From the NCBI GenBank assembly GCA_963082875.1, contig OY720101.1, positions 9,300,001 to 9,364,000 of the forward strand: DNA of 64,000 nt, in the 5' to 3' direction. A program made the position numbers and the translations under genes. Below are positions 21,077-33,924 of this stretch, piece by piece (the first letter of the stretch is position 1; each line of letters begins with the position of its first letter). The notes under the pieces are model-generated. The model worked only from the letters and a program-made list of their open reading frames with translations, had not been told where the DNA came from and made no database searches. Origin of the DNA: Corella eumyota. Taxonomy: Eukaryota; Chordata; Ascidiacea; Phlebobranchia; Corellidae.

Positions 21077-21554
21077 TATTTTGTTTTTACTTTTAACATC
21101 AATATTTAGGCGGTTTACACAACTTTATTGTCCTTGGCATTAGAAAGAAAAGGAAATACCAAAACGCTAGATTTAGTTAAAAAACTTCAGATTCGATAAC
21201 ACATGGGAGAGAGTCAGACTAAAGATCTGAAAATGATCTGTTAATTTATTCAAATATATGAAAGATTAATTATTCATAAATTGTTTAATAAATTTAAATT
21301 TTTATAAAATAATATATAAAACGAATTACTTTTATATATTTTAATTTATTACAATATCAGTTTTATATAACTTTAAAAAGATTATTACATTAGGACCGTA
21401 ATTAACCTTAAAAGCCGACTTAACAAAGCAAATACTTGGTATAGTGCCGTATTATTTCTAAATTTTAAGATCCAAAATCTGGTGACAAGGTCGGTCTATG
21501 TCACATTAGAAAAGTCGGGGATCGAATTCGTGGATCGTGAATGGGTGTTGGCGT

Positions 21555-21572
21555 GGGGGTCTAGCTCACATT

Positions 21573-21605
<33 letters not shown>

Positions 21606-21627
21606 GGATCGATGCCCGGGTCCTCCA
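21555..21627 (+). tRNA. tRNA-Ala(AGC), copy 8
   Basis: ACATTGTA D loop with one G lost; CGCGC/GCGCG stem intact. Confidence 0.88.
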
Positions 21628-22135
21628 TTTTTTGGTAAAAAATATCTAACATTTTTATGTATTTTTATTTTGTCCATAAAAAATTGAAATGCCTTGTTAA
21701 GTGTACTGAATGTGATTATAACGTTAATCTTCATCATTCTCCAGTTAGTTAGGTTTCTTACACAAATGATTGTAGACACTACTGAGATACTGTTATTAAA
21801 TACTATAACAAATCAGCTATCTTGTTGTTTACGTTAAAGTTGTTATCTATTTCTAGTCACGTGTTTACACCTGTTGCCATGTTGAGTGATTTTGGAACGT
21901 TTTTGTAGCATAGAACGTTATCTTAATTGCGTGATCTTTCGGCTTAATTTTGACTAAAATGCAACTGATGCAAATTTGTGGACGGTTAAATGTAATTTTT
22001 TTGCGATAATAACTATAAAATATTTATACGCCTTATTATACAAAAGACATACAGACAAATCGTAATTATACGCATAGAGATAAAGACGTTGTGATATTAT
22101 TAACCAGTTTGCTTCTACGAATTTAATGAACATCG

Positions 22136-22208
22136 AGTTCCGTAGTGTAGTGGTTATCACGTCTGCCTAACACGCAGAAGGTCATGGGTTCAAGCCTCAA
22201 CGGAACTA
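22136..22208 (+). tRNA. tRNA-Val(AAC), copy 9
   Basis: CTCAA T-stem form. Confidence 0.93.
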
Positions 22209-22529
22209 AACTTTTAATAGTTTAAACAAATGAAAATAATTAAAACTTTTACATAATTACGTCTACTCTTTATGCAGAAAGTTACGGTTTAAAAACTCAT
22301 CAAAGCTAACATTTAAAAGCGTTAATAGCGTTAACGTATTATTCGTTAAAATCCATTATATAGGTATTTAGTGAAGTTTTTACAAGTTAAGATTTAAATG
22401 TTACTAAAAATAATATTAACTTGCTTATTTTAAGTTAATAATATTAACTAGTAACCGCTTTTATTTTGAAAAATAATAAAACTCTGTGAGGTGATTCACT
22501 CCTTTGTATCTAGAACAATGTTTCCAACG

Positions 22530-22602
22530 AGTTCTGTAGTGTAGTGGTTATCACGTCTGCTTTACACGCAGAAGGTCATGGGCGCAAACCCCATCGGAAC
22601 TA
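22530..22602 (+). tRNA. tRNA-Val(TAC), copy 9
   Basis: CGCAAAC T loop, GTGGTTATCAC D arm. Confidence 0.83.
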
Positions 22603-23147
22603 TATTACAGAACAATTTAATATTTTTAACTTAAATAAAATTGAGGATGATTAAAATGATTATTTCTATTTATAAAGGCAATTACATAAAACATTTTATT
22701 GTTATCTTTAAACAATATTTACAATCGTTTTTGGTATTTACCATTTATCACTACAAGAAAAATATAAAGGCGGTGAATAGAAATTTAAAAGGGTTCAATA
22801 TGACCACTTTTAAAATTTAGATATTAATGATAAATTTTAAAAAGAACGCAGTTTTAAAAAGATAAACATACAGTGTGGTATATACCTAAAGAATAGGTTT
22901 AATGAGTTTTAAACCTATAACCTTATTTGTGTAGAGCAGACGTTAAAATAGGTCTGTAGAAGTACATTGGTTGATCAAACTGCAACGTTTTAATACTCTA
23001 AAATAAATATAGACTGCTGTTTATTCAAAAATGATTGGTAAAAATTGTCTTACGTCTAAAATTAATAAATTTTGCTGTAGTTTTTTATAAAGTAAAGAAT
23101 GCATATAACTACACAATAATTTCTGTTTATATTTATGGCAATAAAAT

Positions 23148-23216
23148 TAGTTCAGCGAGACTTAAACTCATGGCCTTCTGCTTGTAAAGCAGATGGAATT
23201 GTTTTTTAGTCCATAA
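23148..23216 (+). pseudogene. decayed tRNA-Thr(TGT), copy 9
   Basis: Same form as copy 4. Confidence 0.58.
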
Positions 23217-23269
23217 TAATGAACTCGTTCCGAATTATTGACAATTTGTAAATAAGCTGTAAAGTATCT

Positions 23270-23343
23270 GGCCGGTTAGCTCAGCTGGTTAGAGCGTCGT
23301 GCTAATAACGCGAATGTCGCGGGTTCGATCCCCGTACTGGCCA
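23270..23343 (+). tRNA. tRNA-Ile(AAT), copy 9
   Basis: Consensus form. Confidence 0.97.
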
Positions 23344-23468
23344 TTCTTTTGTTTAATATCCTTCCACACAAACAACGCATGGCTTAGTCGATAGAAATTG
23401 ATTTAAGAAATTTTTTTTATCCAAAAAGAGAATTAATTAAGAAGGCGAGACAATGTATTTTTACAGGA

Positions 23469-23541
23469 GCCTCGATAGCTCAGTTCGGAGAGCGTCAGAC
23501 TTAAGATCTGAAAGTCCCTGGTTCAATCCCGGGTCGGGGCA
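23469..23541 (+). tRNA. Phe-type tRNA with TAA anticodon, copy 9
   Basis: Same sequence features as copy 7. Confidence 0.83.
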
Positions 23542-24008
23542 TATTTTGTTTTTACTTTTAACATCAATATTTAGGCGGTTTACACAACTTTATTGTCCTT
23601 GGCATTAGAAAGAAAAGGAAATACAAAAACGCTAGATTTAGTTAAAATACTTCAGCTTCGATAACACAAGGGAGAGAGTCAGACTAAAGATCTGTTAATT
23701 TATTTAAATATATAAAAGATTAATTATTCATAAATTGTTTAATAAATTTAAATTTTTATAAAATAATATATAAAACGAATTACTTTTATATATTTTAATT
23801 TATTACAATATCAGTTTTATATAACCTTAAAAAGATTATTACATTAGGACCGTAATTAACCTTAAAAGCCGACCTAACAAAGCAAATACTTGGTATAGTG
23901 CCGTATTATTTCTAAATTTTAAGATCCAAATCCTGGTGACAAGGTCGGTCTATGTCACATTAGAAAGGTCGGAGATCGAATTCGTGGATCGTGGATCGGT
24001 GTTGTCGT

Positions 24009-24081
24009 GGGGGTCTAGCTCACATGGTAGAGCGCGCGCTTAGCATGCGAGAGGTACCGGGATCGATGCCCGGGTCCTCCA
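24009..24081 (+). tRNA. tRNA-Ala(AGC), copy 9
   Basis: GCGAG stem form. The terminator is shortened: CCAATTTTT instead of CCATTTTTT. Confidence 0.9.
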
Positions 24082-24589
24082 ATTTTTGGTAAAAAATATC
24101 TAACATTTTTATGTGTTTTTATTTTGTCCATAAAAAATTGAAATACCTTGTTAAGTGTACTGAATGTGATTATAACGTTAATCTTCATCCTTCTCCAGTT
24201 AGTTAGGTTTCTAACACAAATGATTGTAGACACTACTGAGATACTGTTATTAAATACCATAACAAATCAGCTATCTTGTTGTTTACGTTAAAGTTGTTAT
24301 CTATTTCTAGTCACGTGTTTACACCTGTTGCCATGTTGAGTGATTTTGGAACGTTTTTGTAGCATAGAACGTTATCTTAATTGCGTGATCTTTCGGCTTA
24401 ATTTTGACTAAAATGCAACTGCTGCAAATTTTTGGACGGTTAAATGTAATTTTTTTGCGATAATAACTATAAAATATTGATACGCCTTATTATGCAAAAG
24501 ACATACAGACAAATCGTAATTATACGCATAGAGATAAAGACGTTGTGATATTATTAACCAGTTTGCTTCTACGAATTTAATGAACATCG

Positions 24590-24662
24590 AGTTCCGTAGT
24601 GTAGTGGTTATCACGTCTGCCTAACACGCAGAAGGTCATGGGTTCAAGCCCCATCGGAACTA
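24590..24662 (+). tRNA. tRNA-Val(AAC), copy 10
   Basis: Consensus form. Confidence 0.97.
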
Positions 24663-24983
24663 AACTTTTAAAAGTTTAAACAAATGAAAATAATTAAAAC
24701 TTTTACATAATTACGTCTACTCTTTATGCAAAAAGTTACGGTTTAAAAACTCATCAAAGCTAACATTTAAAAGCGTTAATAGCGTTAACATAATATTCGT
24801 TAAAATCAATTATATAGGTATTTAGTGAAGTTTTTACACGTTAAGATGTAAATGTTACTAAAAATAATATTAGCTTGCTTATTTTAAGGTATTAATATTA
24901 ACTAGTAACCGCTTTTATTTTGAAAAATAATAAAACTCTGTGAGGTGATTCACTCCTTTGTATCTAGAACAATGTTTCCAACG

Positions 24984-25056
24984 AGTTCTGTAGTGTAGTG
25001 ATTATCATGTCTGCTTTACACGCAGAAGGTCATGGGCGCAAACCCCATCGGAACTA
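24984..25056 (+). tRNA. tRNA-Val(TAC), copy 10
   Basis: GTGATTATCAT D arm, CGCAAAC T loop. Confidence 0.82.
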
Positions 25057-25593
25057 TATTACAGAACAATTTAATATTTTTAACTTAAATAAAATTGAGG
25101 ATGATTAAAATGATTATTTCTATTTATAAAGGCAATTACATAAAACATTTTATTGTTATCTTTAAACAATATTTACAATCGTTTTTGGTATTTACCATTT
25201 ATCACTACAAGAAAAATATAAAGGCGGTGAATAGAAATTGAAAAGGGTTCAATATGACCACTTTTAAAATTTAGATATTAATGATAAATTTTAAAAAGAA
25301 CGCAGTTTTAAAAAGATAAACATACAGTGTGGTAAAGAATGGGTTTAATAAGTTTTAAACCTATAACCTTATTTGTGTAGAGCAGACGTTAAAATAGGTC
25401 TGTAGAAGTACATTGGTTGATCAAACTGCAACGTTTTAATACTCTAAAATAAATATAGACTGCTGTTTATTCAAAAATGATTGGTAAAAATTGTCTTACG
25501 TCTAAAATTAATAAATTTTGCTGTAGTTTTTTATAAAATAAAGAATGCATATAACTACACAATAATTGCTGTTTATATTTATGGCAATAAAAT

Positions 25594-25662
25594 TAGTTTA
25601 GCGAGACTTAAACTCATGGCCTTCTGCTTGTAAAGCAGATGGAATTGTCTTTTAGTCCATAA
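25594..25662 (+). pseudogene. decayed tRNA-Thr(TGT), copy 10
   Basis: TAGTTTAGCGAG form. Confidence 0.58.
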
Positions 25663-25716
25663 TAATGGAATCGTTCCGAATTATTGACCCATTTGTAAAT
25701 AAGCTGTAAAGTATCT

Positions 25717-25790
25717 GGCCGGTTAGCTCAGCTGGTTAGAGCGTCGTGCTAATAACGCGAATGTCGCGGGTTCGATCCCCGTACTGGCCA
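25717..25790 (+). tRNA. tRNA-Ile(AAT), copy 10
   Basis: Consensus form. Confidence 0.97.
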
Positions 25791-25915
25791 TTCTTTTGTT
25801 TAATATCCTTCCACACAAACAACGCATGGCTTAGTCGATAGAAATTGATTTAAGATTTTTTTTTTATCCAAAAAGAGAATTAATTAAGAAGGCGAGACAA
25901 TGTATTTCTACAGGA

Positions 25916-25919
25916 ACCT

Positions 25920-25952
<33 letters not shown>

Positions 25953-25988
25953 TTCTGAAGGTCCCTGGTTCAATCCCGGGTCGGGGCA
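25916..25988 (+). tRNA. tRNA-Phe(GAA), copy 10, variant
   Basis: Base 1 is A (pair 1 lost) and the anticodon loop is CTGAAGT. The equivalent gene in unit 22 lacks both changes, so they arose after the block duplication. Confidence 0.82.
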
Positions 25989-26466
25989 TATTTTGTTTTT
26001 ACTTTTAACATCAATATTTAGGCGGTTTACACAACTTTATTGTCCTTGGCATTAGAAAGAAAAGGAAATACAAATAGGCTAATTTTAGTTAAAAAACTTC
26101 AGATTCGATAACACATGGGAGAGAGTCAGACTAAAGATCTGAAAATGATCTGTTAATTTATTCAAATATATGAAAGATTAATTATTCATAAATTGTTTAA
26201 TAAATTTAAATTTTTATAAAATAATATATAAAACGAATTACTTTTATATATTTTAATTTATTACAATATCAGTTTTATATAACTTTAAAAAGATTATTAC
26301 ATTAGGACCGTAATTAACCTTAAAAGCCGACTTAACAAAGCAAATACTTGGTATAGTGCCGTATTATTTCTAAATTTTAAGATCCAAAATCTGGTGACAA
26401 GGTCGGTCTATGTCACATTAGAAAAGTCGGGGATCGAATTCGTGGATCGTGGATGGGTGTTGGCGT

Positions 26467-26484
26467 GGGGGTCTAGCTCACATT

Positions 26485-26517
<33 letters not shown>

Positions 26518-26539
26518 GGATCGATGCCCGGGTCCTCCA
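26467..26539 (+). tRNA. tRNA-Ala(AGC), copy 10
   Basis: ACATTGTA D-loop form. Confidence 0.88.
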
Positions 26540-27047
26540 TTTTTTGGTAAAAAATATCTAACATTTTTATGTATTTTTATTTTGTCCATAAAAAATTGAA
26601 ATGCCTTGTTAAGTGTACTGAATGTGATTATAACGTTAATCTTCATCATTCTCCAGTTAGTTAGGTTTCTTACACAATTGATTGTAGACACTACTGAGAT
26701 ACTGTTATTAAATACCATAACAAATCAGCTATCTTGTTGTTTACGTTAAAGTTGTTATCTATTTCTAGTCACGTGTTTACACCTGTTGCCATGTTGAGTG
26801 ATTTTGGAACGTTTTTGTAGCATAGAACGTTATCTTAATTGCGTGATCTTTCGGCTTAATTTTGACTAAAATGCAACTGATGCAAATTTTTGGACGGTTA
26901 AATGTAATTTTTTTGCGATAATAACTATAAAATATTGATACGCCTTATTATACAAAAGACATACAGACAAATCGTAATTATACGCATAGAGATAAAGACG
27001 TTGTGATATTATTAACCAGTTTGCTTCTACGAATTTAATGAACATCG

Positions 27048-27120
27048 AGTTCCGTAGTGTAGTGGTTATCACGTCTGCCTAACACGCAGAAGGTCATGGG
27101 TTCAAGCCTCAACGGAACTA
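27048..27120 (+). tRNA. tRNA-Val(AAC), copy 11
   Basis: CTCAA T-stem form. Confidence 0.93.
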
Positions 27121-27441
27121 AACTTTTAATAGTTTAAACAAATGAAAATAATTAAAACTTTTACATAATTACGTCTACTCTTTATGCAGAAAGTTACGGT
27201 TTAAAAACTCATCAAAGCTAACATTTAAAAGCGTTAATAGCGTTAACGTATTATTCGTTAAAATCCATTATATAGGTATTTAGTGAAGTTTTTACAAGTT
27301 AAGATTTAAATGTTACTAAAAATAATATTCACTTGCTTATTTTAAGTTAATAATATTAACTAGTAACCGCTTTTATTTTGAAAAATAATAAAATTCTGTG
27401 AGGTGATTCACTCCTTTGTATCTAGAACAATGTTTCTAACG

Positions 27442-27514
27442 AGTTCTGTAGTGTAGTGGTTATCACGTCTGCTTTACACGCAGAAGGTCATGGGTACAAA
27501 CCCCATCGGAACCA
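27442..27514 (+). tRNA. tRNA-Val(TAC), copy 11
   Basis: TACAAAC T loop, A-C terminal pair. Confidence 0.8.
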
Positions 27515-28059
27515 TAATACAGAACAATTTAATTTTTTTAACTTAAATAAAATTGAGGATGATTAAAATGATTATTTCTATTTATAAAGGCAATTACATA
27601 AAACATTTTATTGTTATCTTTAAACAATATTTACAATCGTTTATGGTATTTACCATTTATCACTACAAGAAAAATATAAAGGCGGTGAATAGAAATTTAA
27701 AAGGGTTCAATATGACCACTTTTAAAATTTAGATATTAATGATAAATTTTAAAAAGAACGCAGTTTTAAAAAGATAAACATACAGTGTGGTATATACCTA
27801 AAGAATAGGTTTAATAAGTTTTAAACCTATAACCTTATTTGTGTAGAGCAGACGTTAAAATAGGTCTGTAGAAGTACATTGGTTGATCAAACTGCAACGT
27901 TTTAATACTCTAAAATAAATATAGACTGCTGTTTGTTCAAAAATGATTGGTAAAAATTGTCTTACGTCTAAAATTAATAAATTTTGCTGTAGTTTTTTAT
28001 AAAATAAAGAATGCATATAACTACACAATAATTGCTGTTTATATTTATAGCAATAAAAT

Positions 28060-28128
28060 TAGTTTAGCGAGACTTAAACTCATGGCCTTCTGCTTGTAAA
28101 GCAGATGGAATTGTTTTTTAGTCCATAA
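28060..28128 (+). pseudogene. decayed tRNA-Thr(TGT), copy 11
   Basis: TAGTTTAGCGAG form with TTGTTTTTTAG in the T-arm region. Confidence 0.58.
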
Positions 28129-28182
28129 TAATGGAATCGTTCCGAATTATTGACCCATTTGTAAATAAGCTGTAAAGTATCT

Positions 28183-28256
28183 GGCCGGTTAGCTCAGCTG
28201 GTTAGAGCGTCGTGCTAATAACGCGAATGTCGCGGGTTCGATCCCCGTACTGGCCA
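28183..28256 (+). tRNA. tRNA-Ile(AAT), copy 11
   Basis: Consensus form. Confidence 0.97.
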
Positions 28257-28381
28257 TTCTTTTGTTTAATATCCTTCCACACAAACAACGCATGGCTTAG
28301 TCGATAGAAATTGATTTAAGATTTTTTTTTTATCCAAAAAGAGAATTAATTAAGAAGGCGAGACAATGTATTTCTACAGGA

Positions 28382-28385
28382 GCCT

Positions 28386-28437
<52 letters not shown>

Positions 28438-28454
28438 AATCCCGGGTCGGGACA
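28382..28454 (+). tRNA. tRNA-Phe(GAA), copy 11
   Basis: Canonical arms; acceptor strand TCGGGAC turns a G-U into an A-U pair. Confidence 0.96.
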
Positions 28455-28932
28455 TATTTTGTTTTTACTTTTAACATCAATATTTAGGCGGTTTACACAA
28501 CATTATTGTCCTTGGCATTAGAAAGAAAAGGAAATACAAAAACGCTAGATTTAGTTAAAAAACTTCAGATTCGATAACACATGGGAGAGAGTCAGACTAA
28601 AGATCTGAAAATGATCTGTTAATTTATTCAAATATATGAAAGATTAATTATTCATAAATTGTTTAATAAATTTAAATTTTTATAAAATAATATATAAAAC
28701 GAATTACTTTTATATATTTTAATTTATTACAATATCAGTTTTATATAACTTTAAAAAGATTATTACATTAGGACCGTAATTAACCTTAAAAGCCGACTTA
28801 ACAAAGCAAATACTTGGTATAGTGCCGTATTATTTCTAAATTTTAAGATCCAAAATCTGGTGACAAGGTCGGTCTATGTCACATTAGAAAGGTCGGAAAT
28901 CGAATTCGTGGATCGTGGATGGGTGTTGGCGT

Positions 28933-28950
28933 GGGGGTCTAGCTCACATT

Positions 28951-28983
<33 letters not shown>

Positions 28984-29005
28984 GGATCGATGCCCGGGTC
29001 CTCCA
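28933..29005 (+). tRNA. tRNA-Ala(AGC), copy 11
   Basis: ACATTGTA D-loop form. Confidence 0.88.
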
Positions 29006-29513
29006 TTTTTTGGTAAAAAATATCTAACATTTTTATGTATTTTTATTTTGTCCATAAAAAATTGAAATGCCTTGTTAAGTGTACTGAATGTGATTATAAC
29101 GTTAATCTTCATCATTCTCCAGTTAGTTAGGTTTCTTACACAAATGATTGTAGACACTACTGAGATACTGTTATTAAATACCATAACAAATCAGCTATCT
29201 TGTTGTTTACGTTAAAGTTGTTATCTATTTCTAGTCACGTGTTTACACCTGTTGCCATGTTGAGTGATTTTGGAACGTTTTTGTAGCATAGAACGTTATC
29301 TTAATTGCGTGATCTTTCGGCTTAATTTTGACTAAAATGCAACTGATGCAAATTTGTGGACGGTTAAATGTAATTTTTTTGCGATAATAACTATAAAATA
29401 TTGATACGCCTTATTATACAAAAGACATACAGACAAATCGTAATTATACGCATAGAGATAAAGACGTTGTGATATTATTAACCAGTTTGCTTCTACGAAT
29501 TTAATGAACATCG

Positions 29514-29586
29514 AGTTCCGTAGTGTAGTGGTTATCACGTCTGCCTAACACGCAGAAGGTCATGGGTTCAAGCCTCAACGGAACTA
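29514..29586 (+). tRNA. tRNA-Val(AAC), copy 12
   Basis: CTCAA T-stem form. Confidence 0.93.
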
Positions 29587-29907
29587 AACTTTTAAAAGTT
29601 TAAACAAATGAAAATAATTAAAACTTTTACATAATTACGTCTACTCTTTATGCAGAAAGTTACGGTTTAAAAACTCATCAAAGCTAACATTTAAAAGCGT
29701 TAATAGCGTTAACGTATTATTCGTTAAAATCCATTATATAGGTATTTAGTGAAGTTTTTACAAGTTAAGATTTAAATGTTACTAAAAATAATATTAACTT
29801 GCTTATTTTAAGTTAATAATATTAACTAGTAACCGCTTTTATTTTGAAAAATAATAAAACTCTGTGAGGTGATTCACTCCTTTGTATCTAGAACAATGTT
29901 TCTAACG

Positions 29908-29980
29908 AGTTCTGTAGTGTAGTAGTTATCACGTCTGCTTTACACGCAGAAGGTCATGGGTACAAACCCCATCGGAACCA
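29908..29980 (+). tRNA. tRNA-Val(TAC), copy 12
   Basis: TACAAAC T loop. D loop AGTAGTTA has lost one G of the GG pair. Confidence 0.77.
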
Positions 29981-30525
29981 TAATACAGAACAATTTAATA
30001 TTTTTAACTTAAATAAAATTGAGGATGATTAAAATGATTATTTCTATTTATAAAGGCAATTACATAAAACATTTTATTGTTATCTTTAAACAATATTTAC
30101 AATCGTTTATGGTATTTACCATTTATCACTACAAGAAAAATATAAAGGCGGTGAATAGAAATTTAAAAGGGTTCAATATGTCCACTTTTAAAATTTAGAT
30201 ATTAATGATAAATTTTAAAAAGAACGCAGTTTTAAAAAGATAAACATACAGTGTGGTATATACCTAAAGAATAGGTTTAATAAGTTTTAAACCTATAACC
30301 TTATTTGTGTAGAGCAGACGTTAAAATAGGTCTGTAGAAGTACATTGGTTGATCAAACTGCAACGTTTTAATACTCTAAAATAAATATAGACTGCTGTTT
30401 ATTCAAAAATGATTGGTAAAAATTGTCTTACGTCTAAAATTAATAAATTTTGCTGTAGTTTTTTATAAAATAAAGAATGCATATAACTACACAATAATTG
30501 CTGTTTATATTTATAGCAATAAAAT

Positions 30526-30594
30526 TAGTTTAGCGAGACTTAAACTCATGGCCTTCTGCTTGTAAAGCAGATGGAATTGTCTTTTAGTCCATAA
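30526..30594 (+). pseudogene. decayed tRNA-Thr(TGT), copy 12
   Basis: Same form as copy 5. Confidence 0.58.
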
Positions 30595-30647
30595 TAATGG
30601 AATCGTTCCGAATTATTGACAATTTGTAAATAAGCTGTAAAGTATCT

Positions 30648-30721
30648 GGCCGGTTAGCTCAGCTGGTTAGAGCGTCGTGCTAATAACGCGAATGTCGCGG
30701 GTTCGATCCCCGTACTGGCCA
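30648..30721 (+). tRNA. tRNA-Ile(AAT), copy 12
   Basis: Consensus form. Confidence 0.97.
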
Positions 30722-30846
30722 TTCTTTTGTTTAATATCCTTCCACACAAACAACGCATGGCTTAGTCGATAGAAATTGATTTAAGATTTTTTTTTTATCC
30801 AAAAAGAGAATTAATTAAGAAGGCGAGACAATGTATTTCTACAGGA

Positions 30847-30850
30847 GCCT

Positions 30851-30902
<52 letters not shown>

Positions 30903-30919
30903 AATCCCGGGTCGAAGCA
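30847..30919 (+). tRNA. tRNA-Phe(GAA), copy 12
   Basis: Acceptor strand TCGAAGC weakens two pairs, one to a C-A mismatch; other arms canonical. Confidence 0.88.
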
Positions 30920-31397
30920 TATTTTGTTTTTACTTTTAACATCAATATTTAGGCGGTTTACACAACTTTATTGTCCTTGGCATTAGAAAGAAAAGGAAAT
31001 ACAAAAACGCTAGATTTAGTTAAAAAACTTCAAATTCGATAACACATGGGAGAGAGTCAGACTAAAGATCTGAAAATGATCTGTTAATTTATTCAAATAT
31101 ATGAAAAATTAATTATTCATAAATTGTTTAATAAATTTAAATTTTTATAAAATAATATATAAAACGAATTACTTTTATATATTTTAATTTATTACAATAT
31201 CAGTTTTATATAACTTTAAAAAGATTATTACATTAGGACCGTAATTAACCTTAAAAGCCGACTTAACAAAGCAAATACTTGGTATAGTGCCGTATTATTT
31301 CTAAATTTTAAGATCCAAAATCTGGTGACACGGTCGGTCTATGTCACATTAGAAAGGTCGGGGATCGAATTCGTGGATCGTGTATCGGTGTTGGCGT

Positions 31398-31413
31398 GGG
31401 GGTCTAGCTCACA

Positions 31414-31448
<35 letters not shown>

Positions 31449-31470
31449 GGATCGATGCCCGGGTCCTCCA
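31398..31470 (+). tRNA. tRNA-Ala(AGC), copy 12
   Basis: Canonical: ACATGGTA D loop and CGCGC/GCGCG stem. Confidence 0.96.
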
Positions 31471-31978
31471 TTTTTTGGTAAAAAATATCTAACATTTTTA
31501 TGTATTTTTATTTTGTCCATAAAAAATTGAAATGCCTTGTTAAGTGTACTGAATGTGATTATAACGTTAATCTTCATCATTCTCCAGTTAGTTAGGTTTC
31601 TTACACAAATGATTGTAGACACTACTGAGATACTGTTATTAAATACCATAACAAATCAGCTATCTTGTTGTTTACGTTAAAGTTGTTATCTATTTCTAGT
31701 CACGTGTTTACACCTGTTGCCATGTTGAGTGATTTTGGAACGTTTTTGTAGCATAGAACGTTATCTTAATTGCGTGATCTTTCGGCTTAATTTTGACTAA
31801 AATGCAACTGATGCAAATTTGTGGACGGTTAAATGTAATTTTTTTGCGATAATAACTATAAAATATTGATACGCCTTATTATACAAAAGACATACAGACA
31901 AATCGTAATTATACGCATAGAGATAAAGACGTTGTGATATTATTAACCAGTTTGCTTCTACGAATTTAATGAACATCG

Positions 31979-32051
31979 AGTTCCGTAGTGTAGTGGTTAT
32001 CACGTCTGCCTAACACGCAGAAGGTCATGGGTTCAAGCCTCAACGGAACTA
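31979..32051 (+). tRNA. tRNA-Val(AAC), copy 13
   Basis: CTCAA T-stem form. Confidence 0.93.
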
Positions 32052-32372
32052 AACTTTTAAAAGTTTAAACAAATGAAAATAATTAAAACTTTTACATAAT
32101 TACGTCTACTCTTTATGCAGAAAGTTACGGTTTAAAAACTCATCAAAGCTAACATTTAAAAGCGTTAATAGCGTTAACATATTATTCGTTAAAATCCATT
32201 ATATAGGTATTTAGTGAAGTTTTTACAAGTTAAGATTTAAATGTTACTAAAAATAATATTAACTTGCTTATTTTAAGTTAATAATATTAACTAGTAACCG
32301 CTTTTATTTTGAAAAATAATAAAACTCTGTGAGGTGATTCACTCCTTTGTATCTAGAACAATGTTTCTAACG

Positions 32373-32445
32373 AGTTCTGTAGTGTAGTGGTTATCACGTC
32401 TGCTTTACACGCAGAAGGTCATGGGTACAAACCCCATCGGAACCA
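32373..32445 (+). tRNA. tRNA-Val(TAC), copy 13
   Basis: TACAAAC T loop, A-C terminal pair. Confidence 0.8.
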
Positions 32446-32990
32446 TAATACAGAACAATTTAATATTTTTAACTTAAATAAAATTGAGGATGATTAAAAT
32501 GATTATTTCTATTTATAAAGGCAATTACATAAAACATTTTATTGTTATCTTTAAACAATATTTACAATCGTTTATGGTATTTACCATTTATCACTACAAG
32601 AAAAATATAAAGGCGGTGAATAGAAATTTAAAAGGGTTCAATATGACCACTTTTAAAATTTAGATATTAATGATAAATTTTAAAAAGAACGCAGTTTTAA
32701 AAAGATAAACATACAGTGTGGTATATACCTAAAGAATAGGTTTAATAAGTTTTAAACCTATAACCTTATTTGTGTAGAGCAGACGTTAAAATAGGTCTGT
32801 AGAAGTACATTGGTTGATCAAACTGCAACGTTTTAATACTCTAAAATAAATATAGACTGCTGTTTATTCAAAAATGATTGGTAAAAATTGTCTTACGTCT
32901 AAAATTAATAAATTTTGCTGTAGTTTTTTATAAAATAAAGAATGCATATAACTACACAATAATTGCTGTTTATATTTATAGCAATAAAAT

Positions 32991-33059
32991 TAGTTTAGCG
33001 AGACTTAAACTCATGGCCTTCTGCTTGTAAAGCAGATGGAATTGTCTTTTAGTCCATAA
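32991..33059 (+). pseudogene. decayed tRNA-Thr(TGT), copy 13
   Basis: Same form as copy 5. Confidence 0.58.
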
Positions 33060-33112
33060 TAATGGAATCGTTCCGAATTATTGACAATTTGTAAATAAGC
33101 TGTAAAGTATCT

Positions 33113-33186
33113 GGCCGGTTAGCTCAGCTGGTTAGAGCGTCGTGCTAATAACGCGAATGTCGCGGGTTCGATCCCCGTACTGGCCA
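33113..33186 (+). tRNA. tRNA-Ile(AAT), copy 13
   Basis: Consensus form. Confidence 0.97.
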
Positions 33187-33311
33187 TTCTTTTGTTTAAT
33201 ATCCTTCCACACAAACAACGCATGGCTTAGTCGATAGAAATTGATTTAAGAAATTTTTTTTATCCAAAAAGAGATTTAATTAAGAAGGCGAGACAATGTA
33301 TTTTTACAGGA

Positions 33312-33384
33312 GCCTCGATAGCTCAGTTCGGAGAGCGTCAGACTTAAGATCTGAAGGTCCCTGGTTCAATCCCGGGTCGGGGCA
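33312..33384 (+). tRNA. Phe-type tRNA with TAA anticodon, copy 13
   Basis: CTTAAGA loop and AGTTCGGA D loop, but variable region AGGTC as in Phe(GAA) copies. The D-loop and anticodon changes are therefore the linked pair. Confidence 0.83.
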
Positions 33385-33851
33385 TATTTTGTTTTTACTT
33401 TTAACATCAATATTTAGGCGGTTTACACAACTTTATTGTCCTTGGCATTAGAAAGAAAAGGAAATACAAAAACGCTAGATTTAGTTAAAATACTTCAGCT
33501 TCGATAACACAAGGGAGAGAGTCAGACTAAAGATCTGTTAATTTATTTAAATATATAAAAGATTAATTATTCATAAATTGTTTAATAAATTTAAATTTTT
33601 ATAAAATAATATATAAAACGAATTACTTTTATATATTTTAATTTATTACAATATCAGTTTTATATAACCTTAAAAAGATTATTACATTAGGACCGTAATT
33701 AACCTTAAAAGCCGACCTAACAAAGCAAATACTTGGTATAGTGCCGTATTATTTCTAAATTTTAAGATCCAAAATCTGGTGACAAGGTCGGTCTATGTCA
33801 CATTAGAAAGGTCGGAGATCGAATTCGTGGATCGTGGATCGGTGTTGTCGT

Positions 33852-33924
33852 GGGGGTCTAGCTCACATGGTAGAGCGCGCGCTTAGCATGCGAGAGGTAC
33901 CGGGATCGATTCCCGGGTCCTCCA
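33852..33924 (+). tRNA. tRNA-Ala(AGC), copy 13
   Basis: GCGAG stem; T loop ATCGATT. Confidence 0.9.

Larger units (their letters stand above)
19677..22135 (+). repeat. tRNA array unit 8
   Basis: A-type left part, B-type right part, like unit 5. Val relic 19798-19838; Phe relic 21190-21229. Confidence 0.95.
22136..24589 (+). repeat. tRNA array unit 9
   Basis: B-type up to before Val(TAC), A-type after it, so there is an exchange point between the two Val genes. Val relic 22257-22297; Phe relic 23655-23694. Confidence 0.95.
24590..27047 (+). repeat. tRNA array unit 10
   Basis: A-type left, B-type right. It matches unit 22 at offset 29525. Val relic 24711-24751; Phe relic 26102-26141. Confidence 0.95.
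27048..29513 (+). repeat. tRNA array unit 11
   Basis: Subfamily B throughout. It matches unit 23 at offset 29525. Val relic 27169-27209; Phe relic 28568-28607. Confidence 0.95.
29514..31978 (+). repeat. tRNA array unit 12
   Basis: Subfamily B. Its left end matches unit 24 at offset 29525. Val relic 29635-29675; Phe relic 31033-31072. Confidence 0.95.
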